A stretch of 64,000 nucleotides of DNA from JAAYAN01 sp964437215. Its GTDB lineage: Bacteria; Bacteroidota; Ignavibacteria; Ignavibacteriales; Melioribacteraceae. The DNA lies in NCBI GenBank assembly GCA_964437215.1, contig CAYTFZ010000005.1, positions 1-64,000 on the forward strand, written 5' to 3'. The position numbers were made by a program, and so were the translations under genes. Below, piece after piece: positions 53,409-62,915 of the stretch. Positions within the stretch are counted from its first letter, which is position 1. Every line of letters starts with the position of its first letter. The notes below the pieces were generated by a model. That model had not been told where the DNA came from. It saw only the letters and a list, made by a program, of their open reading frames with translations, and made no database searches.

Positions 53409-54892
53409 TCCTGCATCATTTCAATATACCGATGCAATAATCTTACGCCAAATCCCGTATGATATTTTTCGGAATAGCTGTTCAGTTTATTCTTCCCTGC
53501 CGGCGCCAAATCTATATGCACCCATTTTTCGGGTTTCGTTACAAAGCTTTCCAGAAATTTTGCTGCGGTAATTGCACCTCCCCATCTAGGGCCTAAATTT
53601 GAGATGTCAGCCACATCGCTTTTCATCAGCTCAGCATATTCATCCCACATCGGGAAAGGCCATACACGTTCAAAAGTCTCTTTACCTGCTTTTATCAGTC
53701 CGCCCGAAATCTGATCATTTTTGGTAAATATTCCTGCCGCATATTCTCCTAAAGCTACAACACAAGCCCCTGTCAATGTTGCAAGATCAATAATCTCATC
53801 GGGATTTTGTTTTGAGGCATAATGCAGAGCATCTGCTAAAATTATCCGTCCTTCTGCATCAGTATCAAGTACTTCAATAGTTTTACCAGAATATGTTTTA
53901 ATTATATCGCCAGGCTTATAAGAGCTGCCCGAAAGCATATTTTCAACAGCAGGAATAACACCTATCAAATCAGCATCAAGCTTGTTTTTTGCGGCAGCAT
54001 AAATTGCGCCTATTACGGCGGCTGCGCCGGACATATCAATCTTCATATCCAGCATTGATGAAGTGGGTTTAATTGAAAGTCCGCCCGAATCGTAAGTAAC
54101 ACCTTTTCCCACTAAAGCAATTTTAGGACAATTTTTTTTTGATGATTTGTATTTTAATATAATTAATCTTGGATCGTTTGCACTTGCACTACCAACAGCA
54201 AGAATAGCATTCATTTTATTTTTTCGAAGTTCTTTTTTATCCCATACTTCAACTGTAACGCTTGTATTTTTAAACAATTTCATTGTTTTTTCTGCCAATA
54301 TCTCAGGAGTAAGCGATATTGCCGGTTCGTTGATAATATCTCGGGAAAAATAAATGGCTTCTAAAACGTTACGGCTTGTTTTTATTGCTTCTTCAACATC
54401 TTTAGAAGATGCAGAATGGAAGATTACATCAAGTTTTGATAATTTTTTCTTATCGGATTTATATTTGTTAAACTCGTAATTACCAAGTCCCGCCCCTTCA
54501 ATAAACGATCTCAAATAATTTTTCTTTGCATCGAATATTTTCAAAAACACTTTATCTTCAGGAATAAAAACAGATGCAGAAGCCACCTTTTCTGAAGATA
54601 ATTCAATGATAAATTTAGAAACGGAATTCCGGAAAAAATCAGTGTTAAGTTTTTTAACATCATATTTTACCAGTTTAATAATTTCCGGTGAACTGTCGGT
54701 ATAAGCTTTAATGCTTTCTTCATCGTTTCCAAGAAATTTATCCATAAGGATATCCGGAATTACTATATTGTGTTTTTTAATAAATTCATCTGTTTCATTT
54801 TTTAATTTTTCTTTATTAAAGAAAGCAAGTACAGCCATCTTTTTGCTTTTTTTAAGCTCTATCCCTTCTGATTTATAACTGATTTCAAACAT
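53405..54892 (-). CDS. pepA: Leucyl aminopeptidase (family M17)
   Basis: 495 residues from ATG 54892, which has GAGGT five bases upstream; a start at 54931 would overlap nrnA. The C-terminal catalytic domain holds the two-metal site: VGKGVTYDSGGLSIKP (Lys and Asp), MKIDMSGAAAVIGAI (Asp) and EVLDTDAEGRIILADALHY (Asp, Glu and Arg). The divergent N-terminal domain (about 1-165) is normal for the family. It removes N-terminal residues from peptides in the cytosol. Follows nrnA after 7 bases. Confidence 0.93.
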   Translation of the reverse strand: MFEISYKSEGIELKKSKKMAVLAFFNKEKLKNETDEFIKKHNIVIPDILMDKFLGNDEESIKAYTDSSPEIIKLVKYDVKKLNTDFFRNSVSKFIIELSSEKVASASVFIPEDKVFLKIFDAKKNYLRSFIEGAGLGNYEFNKYKSDKKKLSKLDVIFHSASSKDVEEAIKTSRNVLEAIYFSRDIINEPAISLTPEILAEKTMKLFKNTSVTVEVWDKKELRKNKMNAILAVGSASANDPRLIILKYKSSKKNCPKIALVGKGVTYDSGGLSIKPTSSMLDMKIDMSGAAAVIGAIYAAAKNKLDADLIGVIPAVENMLSGSSYKPGDIIKTYSGKTIEVLDTDAEGRIILADALHYASKQNPDEIIDLATLTGACVVALGEYAAGIFTKNDQISGGLIKAGKETFERVWPFPMWDEYAELMKSDVADISNLGPRWGGAITAAKFLESFVTKPEKWVHIDLAPAGKNKLNSYSEKYHTGFGVRLLHRYIEMMQD

Positions 54893-54899
54893 TTTTACC

Positions 54900-55883
54900 T
54901 CACTTACTTGTGTATTTTTTAGCTGATTCAAGTATTTTTAATTTGTAATTATTACTATCCGGATTATAAATTCTTAATCCTGCGGCATTAATATGTCCCC
55001 CGCCGCCGAATTCTCCGGCAAGCTGACTGACATTTGTATCTCCTTTTGAGCGGAAACTAACTTTTAATCCTTCGGCAAGTTCAAAAAATAAAATTCCTAT
55101 CTGAACCCCTTGAATTGAAAGACAATAATTCACAAAACCATCCATTTCTGCCTCGGATGAGCCTGTTTCTAATAAATCTTTCCGGGTAATTTCCATATAA
55201 CATATTTTATTATCTGCCGAAAGACTCATCGAATTTAAAGCGCGACCCAGCAAACGGTTTTTGCTTAAATTATTTTCATCATAAATTTTATCGAGAATTA
55301 GATGAGGTTTTACTCCCAAATCAAGCAATTCCGCAGCAATCCGGAAAGTTTTAGAACTGGTGCGGTTATACTTAAATGAACCGGTATCTGTAACAATTGC
55401 CGAGTAAATTTGAACGGCAATGTCATAATCAGGTTCAACAATGCCGGTTTGTTTTATAAAATCGTAAATTATCTCGCCCGTCGAAGTATATTCGGAATCA
55501 ATTATTTGCAAATCCTCAAATCCCTCGGGATTTTGATGATGATCGATGCAGACTTTTTCCATTGATGAGCTTTTTAAGATATTCTCCATTTTTACTGTGC
55601 GGCTGAGCTGGTTCATATCAACAACAATAATTACTCCATTTTCCGAAAATAACTTATTGTGGCAGGAAGGTTCGTATTGCTCTATCTTTCTTTCTTTATC
55701 AAGAAATTGCAGGAAATAAGGAGTTTCACTGTAATTAATTATTTTTACTGATTTATTTAATTTTTTCAAAATATAATAAACTGCTATTTCCGAACCGATT
55801 GCATCGGCATCGGGGTTAACATGCGTAGTAATTATAAAGTTGTTTTTTTCTTCAAGAAGTTTTTTTAACTCACCAAATTTCAT
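54900..55883 (-). CDS. DHH-family phosphoesterase (NrnA-like)
   Basis: 327 residues from ATG 55883 (KFGELKKLLEEKNNF opening). DHH domain: TTHVNPDADAIGSEIA, VDMNQLSR, CIDHHQNPEG; C-terminal DHHA1: GGGGHINAAG. This is the bifunctional oligoribonuclease / pAp phosphatase type that clears nano-RNA. A longer frame from 55910 adds nine residues without a ribosome site. Confidence 0.9.
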   Translation of the reverse strand: MKFGELKKLLEEKNNFIITTHVNPDADAIGSEIAVYYILKKLNKSVKIINYSETPYFLQFLDKERKIEQYEPSCHNKLFSENGVIIVVDMNQLSRTVKMENILKSSSMEKVCIDHHQNPEGFEDLQIIDSEYTSTGEIIYDFIKQTGIVEPDYDIAVQIYSAIVTDTGSFKYNRTSSKTFRIAAELLDLGVKPHLILDKIYDENNLSKNRLLGRALNSMSLSADNKICYMEITRKDLLETGSSEAEMDGFVNYCLSIQGVQIGILFFELAEGLKVSFRSKGDTNVSQLAGEFGGGGHINAAGLRIYNPDSNNYKLKILESAKKYTSK

Positions 55884-55951
55884 AATAATTCCCATAATAG
55901 AATAAAGCAAATTTAATGTTTATTCTAAAATAATTAAAATTTATTGTGGAT

Positions 55952-55981
55952 AAAAAAAAGGCAGCCGTTTAAAGGCTGCCT
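55952..55981 (-). terminator. Terminator after korB
   Basis: An 8-pair stem (55959-55966 with 55974-55981, core GGCAGCC), loop of seven, followed on the minus strand by eight U. Confidence 0.9.
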
Positions 55982-55988
55982 GTAGAAT

Positions 55989-57014
55989 TTATTCAACTGT
56001 CCAGGTAGTTGTGTTATGGAACAAGTCTTTAAGTGTTCCTTTGCCATTTACTTCAGTTATATAATTGATTTGATTTTGGATTTCTTCGTCGCAAGTAGGA
56101 CGTGAAACACTTCTAAAAACACCAATTGGCGTTGGGAAATCAGGATTTTCCGAAAGATAACTAAGCAAATACGAGAGGAATGGATTATCGTCAGTTTCAT
56201 CATGAACAAGAATATCATTGATGGAATAATTCCCTTCATCAATATTAACAACCTGAGGTTTTGTACCATTTAAAATAATCCCTTTATTTCTCTGGATTCC
56301 AAAAATCATAGGTTTTTCGTGTTCTAAAACTAAAACTGCATCGTCTTTTGTATCTTTGCTTGAAAGATGATCATAAGCTCCGTCGTTAAAAATATTACAA
56401 TTTTGAAATATTTCAACAAATGAAGTACCTTTATGATTAGCAGCTTTTTTTATCATTTCCTGCATATGTTTAGGATTTCTGTCTATTGAACGGGCTATAA
56501 AAGTTGCCCCTGCCCCCATAGCAAGCGATAAAGGATTAAAAGGATAATCAACGCTTCCATGTGGAGAACTCTTTGTAATTTTCCCTTTTTCAGATGTAGG
56601 GGAATATTGTCCTTTAGTTAATCCGTAAATTCTGTTATTAAATAAAAGTATCTTTAGATCGATATTTTTTCTGCAGGTATGAATAAAATGGTTACCGCCT
56701 ATGCTTAACAAATCACCATCTCCGGCTGCAACCCATACCGAAAGATCAGGACGGGCAATTTTTAATCCTCCTGCAATTGCCGGAGCTCTTCCGTGGATGC
56801 TGTGCATGCCAAAAGTATCCACATAGTAAGTAAACCGGCTTGAACATCCAATTCCCGAAATGAATACAATTTTTTCCTTCGGAACACCAATATCAGGTAA
56901 AGTTCTTTGGACTTGAGCCAGTATAGAATAATCACCGCAACCGGGACACCATCTAACATCCTGATCCGATATAAAATCTTTTGCTGTATATTTTATTTCT
57001 GTATTTGTAGTCAT
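55989..57014 (-). CDS. korB: 2-oxoglutarate:ferredoxin oxidoreductase, beta subunit
   Basis: 341 residues. The TPP-binding beta subunit: DVRWCPGCGDYSILAQVQ at the start, ISGIGCSSRFTYYVDTFGMHSIHGRAPAIA (~52-81, key part GIGCSSR), AAGDGDLLSIGGNH and LLFNNRIYGLTKGQYSPTS. With KorA it interconverts 2-oxoglutarate and succinyl-CoA using ferredoxin. Two-subunit enzymes of this look serve the oxidative or the reverse TCA cycle. Overlaps korA by 4 bases. Confidence 0.92.
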   Translation of the reverse strand: MTTNTEIKYTAKDFISDQDVRWCPGCGDYSILAQVQRTLPDIGVPKEKIVFISGIGCSSRFTYYVDTFGMHSIHGRAPAIAGGLKIARPDLSVWVAAGDGDLLSIGGNHFIHTCRKNIDLKILLFNNRIYGLTKGQYSPTSEKGKITKSSPHGSVDYPFNPLSLAMGAGATFIARSIDRNPKHMQEMIKKAANHKGTSFVEIFQNCNIFNDGAYDHLSSKDTKDDAVLVLEHEKPMIFGIQRNKGIILNGTKPQVVNIDEGNYSINDILVHDETDDNPFLSYLLSYLSENPDFPTPIGVFRSVSRPTCDEEIQNQINYITEVNGKGTLKDLFHNTTTWTVE

Positions 57015-58846
57015 TTTTCTCCTCCTGACATCGAAGATATTTTAGAATAAATTTCAACAGCTGTAAATGGCAATCCTTTAACTTTGCAGAAGGATTCTGC
57101 TGCTATTAAATATTCTATCCTCAATATCTTTGAAAGTTGCCCGAGATTCAATTCGGGTACAAGTATTTTTTTAAAATTCTTAAGAATATTTTCAAGATTT
57201 TTTGGGAAAGGATTAATATAATGCAAATGGGCTTGGGAGACACTCATTCCATTTTTTTGTGCTTTTATAACTGCATCTCTTATAGCACCGTAAGTTCCGC
57301 CCCAGCCTAAAACAAGAATTTCACCTTTTTCTTCTCCGAAAATTTCTACATCTGGAATATCGTTAGCAATATTCATCACTTTCTGAGCTCTTAATTCGCA
57401 CATCATATGATGATTATCAGGATCGTGGCTTACGTTTCCTGTTATATTTGCTTTTTCAAGTCCGCCAATGCGGTGTTCAAGACCGGAAGTCCCGGGAACT
57501 GCCCAAGGTCGTGCAAGATTTTCATCACGCAGGTAAGGAGCAAAACCTTCTTTTTCAGTTCTGAACTTCACTATTAATTCAGGAATTGAACTTTCAGCAG
57601 GGATAAGCCAAGGTTCTGCACCATTAGCAATGTAACCGTCGCTTAGTAAAATTACCGGTGTCATATATTTGGTTGCAATTCTGAAAGCTTCAAAAGCCAT
57701 CTCAAAACAATTTCCCGGAGTAGAAGCAGCAATAACTGGGATCGGAGCTTCACCATTTCTCCCATAAACAGCCTGTAATAAATCCGATTGTTCTGTTTTT
57801 GTAGGCAAACCAGTGCTAGGACCGCCTCTTTGAACGTTTATAATTACTAAAGGAAGTTCTGTCATAACTGCAAGTCCAAGTGCTTCAGTTTTAAGAGCCA
57901 TACCCGGTCCGCTTGTTGTTGTAAGAGCCAGATATCCCCCGAAACTTGCACCTATTGCCGAGGTTATACCGGCAATCTCATCTTCTGCCTGAAAAGTTTT
58001 CACCCCGAAGTTTTTATAAATGCTTAATTGATGCAGAATTTCTGAAGCAGGGGTTATAGGATAAGAGCCTAAAAATAATGGTACTCCGCTTTTAAGTGAA
58101 GCTGTAACACAACCAAGTGCCAAGGCCTCATTTCCTGAAATATTTCTGTATGTCCCTTTTGGAAGTTTAGCAGGGGGAACAGTATATCTTGTTTCAAATA
58201 TTTGAGTATTTTCACCGTAATAATAACCTGCATTTAATACTTTAGCATTTGCTTCTGCTAGTGCCGGTATTTTTTTGAATTTTTTATCTATCCATTTAAG
58301 AGTAGGTTCTAATGGTCTGTTAAACATCCAATACATCAACCCTAAAGCAAAAAAATTCTTGCAGCGGGCAACTTCTTTTACAGTAAGTGTTGAATCGGCC
58401 AAAGCATTTATTGTCAATTTGCTAATTGGCACCTCAAATAATTTAAAACCATCAAGAGAGTTATCTTCTAAAGGGTTAACACTATAACCGGCTGACCGAA
58501 TATTTCTTAAATCAAATGCATCCTGATTTACTATAATTGTTGCACCTGGTAATAAATCTCTTTGGTTTTTTTTCAGTGCGGCAGGATTCATTGCTACTAA
58601 AACATCAGGGTGATCGCCTGGTGTATTTGTATCCTGCGAACTGAAACGCAATTGAAAACCGCTTACTCCGTATAGCGTTCCAGCAGGCGCACGAATTTCA
58701 GCAGGATAATCAGGCAGAGTTATTAAATCATTACCAAAAAGAGCCGTCGTATCGCTGAATTGTGAACCGGTAAGCTGCATTCCATCTCCGGAATCCCCGG
58801 CAAACCGAATCGTCACTTCATCCAGCATTTTAATTTCTTTTTTCAT
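57011..58846 (-). CDS. korA: 2-oxoglutarate:ferredoxin oxidoreductase, fused gamma-alpha subunit
   Basis: 611 residues. The gamma domain (about 8-190) starts VTIRFAGDSGDGMQLTGSQ and PDYPAEIRAPAGTLYG; the alpha domain follows with SGNEALALGCVTASLKSGVPLFLGSYPITPASE, FQAEDEIAGITSAIGASFGG, TTSGPGMALKTEALGLAVMTELPLVIINVQRGGPSTGLPTKTEQ (positions ~300-345, key part QRGGPSTG). The fusion is the usual KorA of Bacteroidota/Chlorobi and marks the enzyme as Kor rather than pyruvate-specific Por. Confidence 0.92.
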   Translation of the reverse strand: MKKEIKMLDEVTIRFAGDSGDGMQLTGSQFSDTTALFGNDLITLPDYPAEIRAPAGTLYGVSGFQLRFSSQDTNTPGDHPDVLVAMNPAALKKNQRDLLPGATIIVNQDAFDLRNIRSAGYSVNPLEDNSLDGFKLFEVPISKLTINALADSTLTVKEVARCKNFFALGLMYWMFNRPLEPTLKWIDKKFKKIPALAEANAKVLNAGYYYGENTQIFETRYTVPPAKLPKGTYRNISGNEALALGCVTASLKSGVPLFLGSYPITPASEILHQLSIYKNFGVKTFQAEDEIAGITSAIGASFGGYLALTTTSGPGMALKTEALGLAVMTELPLVIINVQRGGPSTGLPTKTEQSDLLQAVYGRNGEAPIPVIAASTPGNCFEMAFEAFRIATKYMTPVILLSDGYIANGAEPWLIPAESSIPELIVKFRTEKEGFAPYLRDENLARPWAVPGTSGLEHRIGGLEKANITGNVSHDPDNHHMMCELRAQKVMNIANDIPDVEIFGEEKGEILVLGWGGTYGAIRDAVIKAQKNGMSVSQAHLHYINPFPKNLENILKNFKKILVPELNLGQLSKILRIEYLIAAESFCKVKGLPFTAVEIYSKISSMSGGEK

Positions 58847-58872
58847 TATTTATGCTCGGTTTATTTTAAAGA

Positions 58873-60621
58873 TTATTTAATATTATTCAGTTTTTCAATC
58901 ATTTCTTTTGCCGGAATAAATCCGGTAATTCTTTCGGTTTCCTCGCCATCCGAATTAAAAATTATAATTGTAGGAACACCTGTAATTACAAACATATTTT
59001 TCAAATTTTCTGTTTCATCCGACATTGCAGAAGTAAGGTCAATTTTAAATCTCTCGTAATCCGATAAAATGTTTTTTACTTCCGGATTGCTGAAAGTCAA
59101 TGCATCAAGCTCTTTACATGGAATACACCAGTCAGCATAGAAGTCCAGGATTATTTTCTTTCCCGGTTTAACTTTTTCAAATTCAGCTGAACTATATACC
59201 TTCCAATCAAGTTTATCTTTTTCAGCAGGAACAAGCATATAAATTGCGGATATTATAAATATTACTGATAATAATGCTTTTATCCATTTGTAGGCGCTTA
59301 TTTTATTTGCAGCTTTATCAACAAACAGCAAATAAAGCGCTGATATAATCAAATATACCGGAAGAATAAAACTTTGAATTCCTTTCGGCAATATAGGATT
59401 TAAATAGTATAATGCCATTCCTAAAAGCAGCAAGCCGAATATATGTTTAACAGATTCCATCCAAATACCTGCTTTCGGAAGACTTTTAATTTTTCCCGAG
59501 AATAAAGCAAGAACCAGATAAGGTAATCCTAATCCTAAGGCTAGAAAGAAGAAAAGAGTAAAACCGTAGTAGGGATCTCCCTTAGAGCCTACGTGAGTTA
59601 CAAGAGCTAAGACTACCGGTCCGATACAAGGAGCAGCAACAATTCCCATTGTAAGTCCCATAAAGAAAGCTCCAAACACACCCGATTTTGCACCGCCGGC
59701 TTTCATAACTAAAAAGTCGGGCAGCTTGAATTCATATACTCCAAACATACTTAATGCGAGAATAACAAAAACAACAGCAATTCCAATTACCACAATAGAA
59801 TTTTGCAGCAGCGAACCTAAAATTGCCCCGCTGAGTGCTGTAACAACACCAATTACCGAATATGTAATTGCCATTCCAGTTAAATAAAGCAAACCCATAA
59901 TGAATAACTTCCCGGTTCGCCCTTCGCTCTGTCCGCCGAAATACCCGATTGTAATAGGAATCAGCGGATAAACGCAAGGAGTAAGATTCAGTGCAAGTCC
60001 CCAAAGAAAAACAGTTGCAAGAATCCAAAACATTCCGGAAGATTCCAATCCGGCAAATAGATCGTCTTTCTCAGTTTCTGCTGATGATATTTGGAAATAT
60101 TGCTGATTTATAGGAGTGATTATTTCTCCTGGTTGTGCAAATATTATTTCTAAATCTGCTTCTGCCGTTGCAGGCGCTAAACACGTTTGATTATCACACG
60201 CCTGATAACTTAGCTGAAAAGTAATTTTTTTAAGACTGTCATTAAACACAGCCGGAATAATTAAATCAGCAAATATGGAAATTTCCTTTTCGAAAACAGA
60301 AACAGGCTTTTCCGAAAAACCAAATGTTAAGTTTTCAGCTTCGGGAAATGTTATATTCTGCAACGAAAAGATAGAATCGTTTTGGATACTTAATTTAGCA
60401 GGTATCAGATAATCTTCGGCAGGTTTATCCGAATTTATGTGCCATTTTTCATCAATTATAGCTTTTATACAGACTTTCAGCTTGCTGTTCGGTAAGACTT
60501 TATCCTGCGAACTGATTATTTCGATATTTACTTTATTATTTTGAAACTGCGTTTGCGAATAAAGATTTATGCCAGAAGCATAAATCAGCAAAAAGAGAAA
60601 ATATATTCCGCGATTTCTCAT
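58873..60621 (-). CDS. dsbD: Thiol:disulfide interchange protein DsbD
   Basis: 582 residues from ATG 60621, behind GGAGGT; the longer frame from 60660 lacks a proper signal peptide. N-terminal signal (IYFLFLLIYASGINLYSQ), a periplasmic DsbD-alpha domain with YQACDNQTCLAP, a membrane domain of eight helices with LNLTPCVYPLIPITIGYFGG and GIVAAPCIGPVVLALV (the two redox Cys), and a C-terminal thioredoxin domain with DFYADWCIPCKELDALT. It moves electrons from cytosolic thioredoxin to the periplasm, for disulfide isomerisation and cytochrome c maturation, which ties in with the CcsA-like protein. Confidence 0.93.
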   Translation of the reverse strand: MRNRGIYFLFLLIYASGINLYSQTQFQNNKVNIEIISSQDKVLPNSKLKVCIKAIIDEKWHINSDKPAEDYLIPAKLSIQNDSIFSLQNITFPEAENLTFGFSEKPVSVFEKEISIFADLIIPAVFNDSLKKITFQLSYQACDNQTCLAPATAEADLEIIFAQPGEIITPINQQYFQISSAETEKDDLFAGLESSGMFWILATVFLWGLALNLTPCVYPLIPITIGYFGGQSEGRTGKLFIMGLLYLTGMAITYSVIGVVTALSGAILGSLLQNSIVVIGIAVVFVILALSMFGVYEFKLPDFLVMKAGGAKSGVFGAFFMGLTMGIVAAPCIGPVVLALVTHVGSKGDPYYGFTLFFFLALGLGLPYLVLALFSGKIKSLPKAGIWMESVKHIFGLLLLGMALYYLNPILPKGIQSFILPVYLIISALYLLFVDKAANKISAYKWIKALLSVIFIISAIYMLVPAEKDKLDWKVYSSAEFEKVKPGKKIILDFYADWCIPCKELDALTFSNPEVKNILSDYERFKIDLTSAMSDETENLKNMFVITGVPTIIIFNSDGEETERITGFIPAKEMIEKLNNIK

Positions 60622-60622
60622 T

Positions 60623-62257
60623 TTACCTCCAGCCTTGAACAATCGGGTACCTTCTGCCATATCCGAAAGCTTTTACAGATACGCGTAAAACCGGCGCAGC
60701 CTGCTTTCTTTTAAATTCATTTAAATCAACAAGCTTTAATACTTTCCTAACTACTTCCCTTTCACCAATTATTTCGGATATTTCTTCAATTTCTTTATTT
60801 TCTTCAAGATACATTTTCAGTATTCTGTCCAATAAATCGTACGGAGGGAGTGAATCCTGATCCTTCTGACCGGGTCGCAGTTCTGCTGAAGGCGCTTTAT
60901 CAATAATTGTGCGAGGGATAATTTCTTCATCCCGGTTAATGTACTCTGAAATCTGATAAACTTGAGTTTTATATATATCAGCTATAATTCCCAAAGCTCC
61001 GTTCATATCTCCGTAAAGCGTTGCATATCCAACAGCCATTTCAGATTTATTTCCGGTAGTGCATAGAAGATAACCGAATTTATTTGAAAAAGCCATAAGA
61101 TACAAACCTCTTATTCTCGATTGCAAATTTTCCTCTGCAACATTAAAAGGAAGATTACCGAAAAAAGGTTCCAAAGATTCAAGTGTTTTCTCAAAAACCG
61201 GTTGTATCGGAATTGTATCGTAAGTAATACCTAACTTTCTTGCAAGATGAATAGAATCGTTAATACTTCCCTCGGAAGAAAATTGAGATGGCATAAGCAA
61301 GGCGTGAACATTCTGGCTGCCAAGAGCTTTTACGGCAATATAAGCAACCAAAGCAGAATCTATTCCGCCGCTAAGACCGAGAATTGCTTTTTTAAAACCT
61401 GTTTTATTACAATATTCTTTCAATCCGTAGATTAATGCATTTAATACTTCTTCTTCGAATTTACCTTCACACTTATCAATTCCTTCATAATCAGCTTCAG
61501 AATCAAAAAGCAAGAAATCCTCTTGAAATGCTTTTCCTAAAAGACAAAGTTTTCCGTTATTATTAAAACACATACTGGCGCCATCGAAGATTAAATCTGT
61601 TTGTGCTCCGGTGCAGCAGGAGTAAATTACCGGTATTTTATCGTCTGAAGAAATTACAGAAAGCATTTTCATTCGTTCGGTTCTTTTGCCAAAGGCATAA
61701 GGACTTGCAGAAATGTTTATTAATATTTCAGCACCTTGTTTAATCAATTTCTGAACGGGATCAACGTAGTAGCGCCTTTTATTCCAATAATCTGCATCAT
61801 TCCATATATCTTCGCAGATTGAGATTCCAAGCTTTTTCCCTTTGAAGATAAAAACTTTATTATCGTTTGAAGCTTCAAAATACCTTACTTCATCAAAAAC
61901 ATCGTAATTTGGAAGCAGAGTCTTGTTCTGTTCAAAACATATTTTACCATTTATTGCAACAATGGCAGAATTTCGTACATCGGGACCAATATCATCAAGG
62001 TTATCGGTAATACTTCCAAAAATAATAGCAGCATCTCCGGTAACAGAAGCAATATCATCCGCAGCTTTCTTAACAGCTTCGCGGAATTCCCGCTTTTCAA
62101 CTAAATCCTGCGGGGGATAACCGCATACAGCCAATTCAGGGAAAACAACTAATTCAGCACCTGAGCTAATACTTTTTTTGTATCCGTCAATGATTTTTTG
62201 TTTATTACCTGTAATGTCGCCAATTATCGGATTGATCTGACAAAGGGCAATTTTCAT
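60623..62257 (-). CDS. nadE: Glutamine-dependent NAD+ synthase
   Basis: 544 residues. The N-terminal nitrilase-type glutaminase (about 1-260) has the Glu in VVFPELAVCGYPPQDL, Lys in NKTLLPNYDVFDE and Cys in LGISICEDIWN; the C-terminal synthetase has the P-loop LGLSGGIDSALVAYIA, LCTTGNKSEMAVGY and GDMNGALG. It makes NAD from deamido-NAD with glutamine nitrogen. One base before dsbD. The upstream gap 62258-62474 shows no other gene. Confidence 0.95.
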   Translation of the reverse strand: MKIALCQINPIIGDITGNKQKIIDGYKKSISSGAELVVFPELAVCGYPPQDLVEKREFREAVKKAADDIASVTGDAAIIFGSITDNLDDIGPDVRNSAIVAINGKICFEQNKTLLPNYDVFDEVRYFEASNDNKVFIFKGKKLGISICEDIWNDADYWNKRRYYVDPVQKLIKQGAEILINISASPYAFGKRTERMKMLSVISSDDKIPVIYSCCTGAQTDLIFDGASMCFNNNGKLCLLGKAFQEDFLLFDSEADYEGIDKCEGKFEEEVLNALIYGLKEYCNKTGFKKAILGLSGGIDSALVAYIAVKALGSQNVHALLMPSQFSSEGSINDSIHLARKLGITYDTIPIQPVFEKTLESLEPFFGNLPFNVAEENLQSRIRGLYLMAFSNKFGYLLCTTGNKSEMAVGYATLYGDMNGALGIIADIYKTQVYQISEYINRDEEIIPRTIIDKAPSAELRPGQKDQDSLPPYDLLDRILKMYLEENKEIEEISEIIGEREVVRKVLKLVDLNEFKRKQAAPVLRVSVKAFGYGRRYPIVQGWR

Positions 62258-62474
62258 ACTCTACCAGTCACCATTTTTTCATCGCGTAAAAATACCAAAC
62301 AAAAACTGTACATTCAATCAAAATTTAATATTCTATTACTTTTTTGGATTATTATAGCAATATTATACAATCTAATGCATTCAATTACACTATTTAATTT
62401 TTTAAAACGATTTTACAACCTTTTCTGGGAAGTTCCGTCTAAATTTTTGAAACAAACAATTACGAGGTGGTAAA

Positions 62475-62915
62475 ATGAAAGACAGATTATATCGATCAAG
62501 GGGGAAAAGGGTTTTAGGAGGAGTAGCAGGAGGATTGGGGGATTACCTGAATATTGATCCGGTAATAATAAGAATCCTGATAGTCTTCCTGACTTTATTT
62601 AGCGGAGTAGGAGTTTTAGTCTATATTGTTATGTGGATAGTTGTTCCTGAAGAGCCTGTTGAAAACGGATTTGAAACCAAAAGCAGTTCCGAAAGCGCAG
62701 AAACAGTTGAAGTGAATATTCCGGCAGAGGAAAAACCGGCAGGAAAAGGAAGAATAGTTTTCGGAATTATTCTTATAATGATAGGATTATTGTTTTTCAC
62801 AGAAAAATTTATTCCTGCAATCGACTTTTGGGACATTGTTCCGCTGATTTTTATTTTATTTGGAATTTATCTTTTATGGAATTCCTTTAACAAAACATCG
62901 GGAGAAAAATTATGA
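62475..62915 (+). CDS. PspC-domain membrane protein
   Basis: 146 residues. The PspC domain (about 4-60, YRSRGKRVLGGVAGGLGDYL and a helix through IVMWIVVPEE) is followed by a low-complexity acidic linker and two more membrane helices (GRIVFGIILIMIGLLFF, DIVPLIFILFGIYLLWNSF), as in the LiaF/DUF5668 type. Such proteins take part in envelope stress responses. GAGGTGG stands before the ATG. It overlaps the next gene by 4 bases. Confidence 0.88.
   Translation: MKDRLYRSRGKRVLGGVAGGLGDYLNIDPVIIRILIVFLTLFSGVGVLVYIVMWIVVPEEPVENGFETKSSSESAETVEVNIPAEEKPAGKGRIVFGIILIMIGLLFFTEKFIPAIDFWDIVPLIFILFGIYLLWNSFNKTSGEKL

Noticed and set aside
60622..60660. 13-residue extension of DsbD
   Set aside because: MAEGTRLFKAGGK would spoil the signal peptide and overlaps nadE; GGAGGT before 60621 fixes the start.
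62198..62473. 91-residue plus-strand frame before the PspC gene
   Set aside because: Overlaps the start of nadE on the other strand, lacks a ribosome site and family features, and has AT-rich low-complexity composition; taken as chance.
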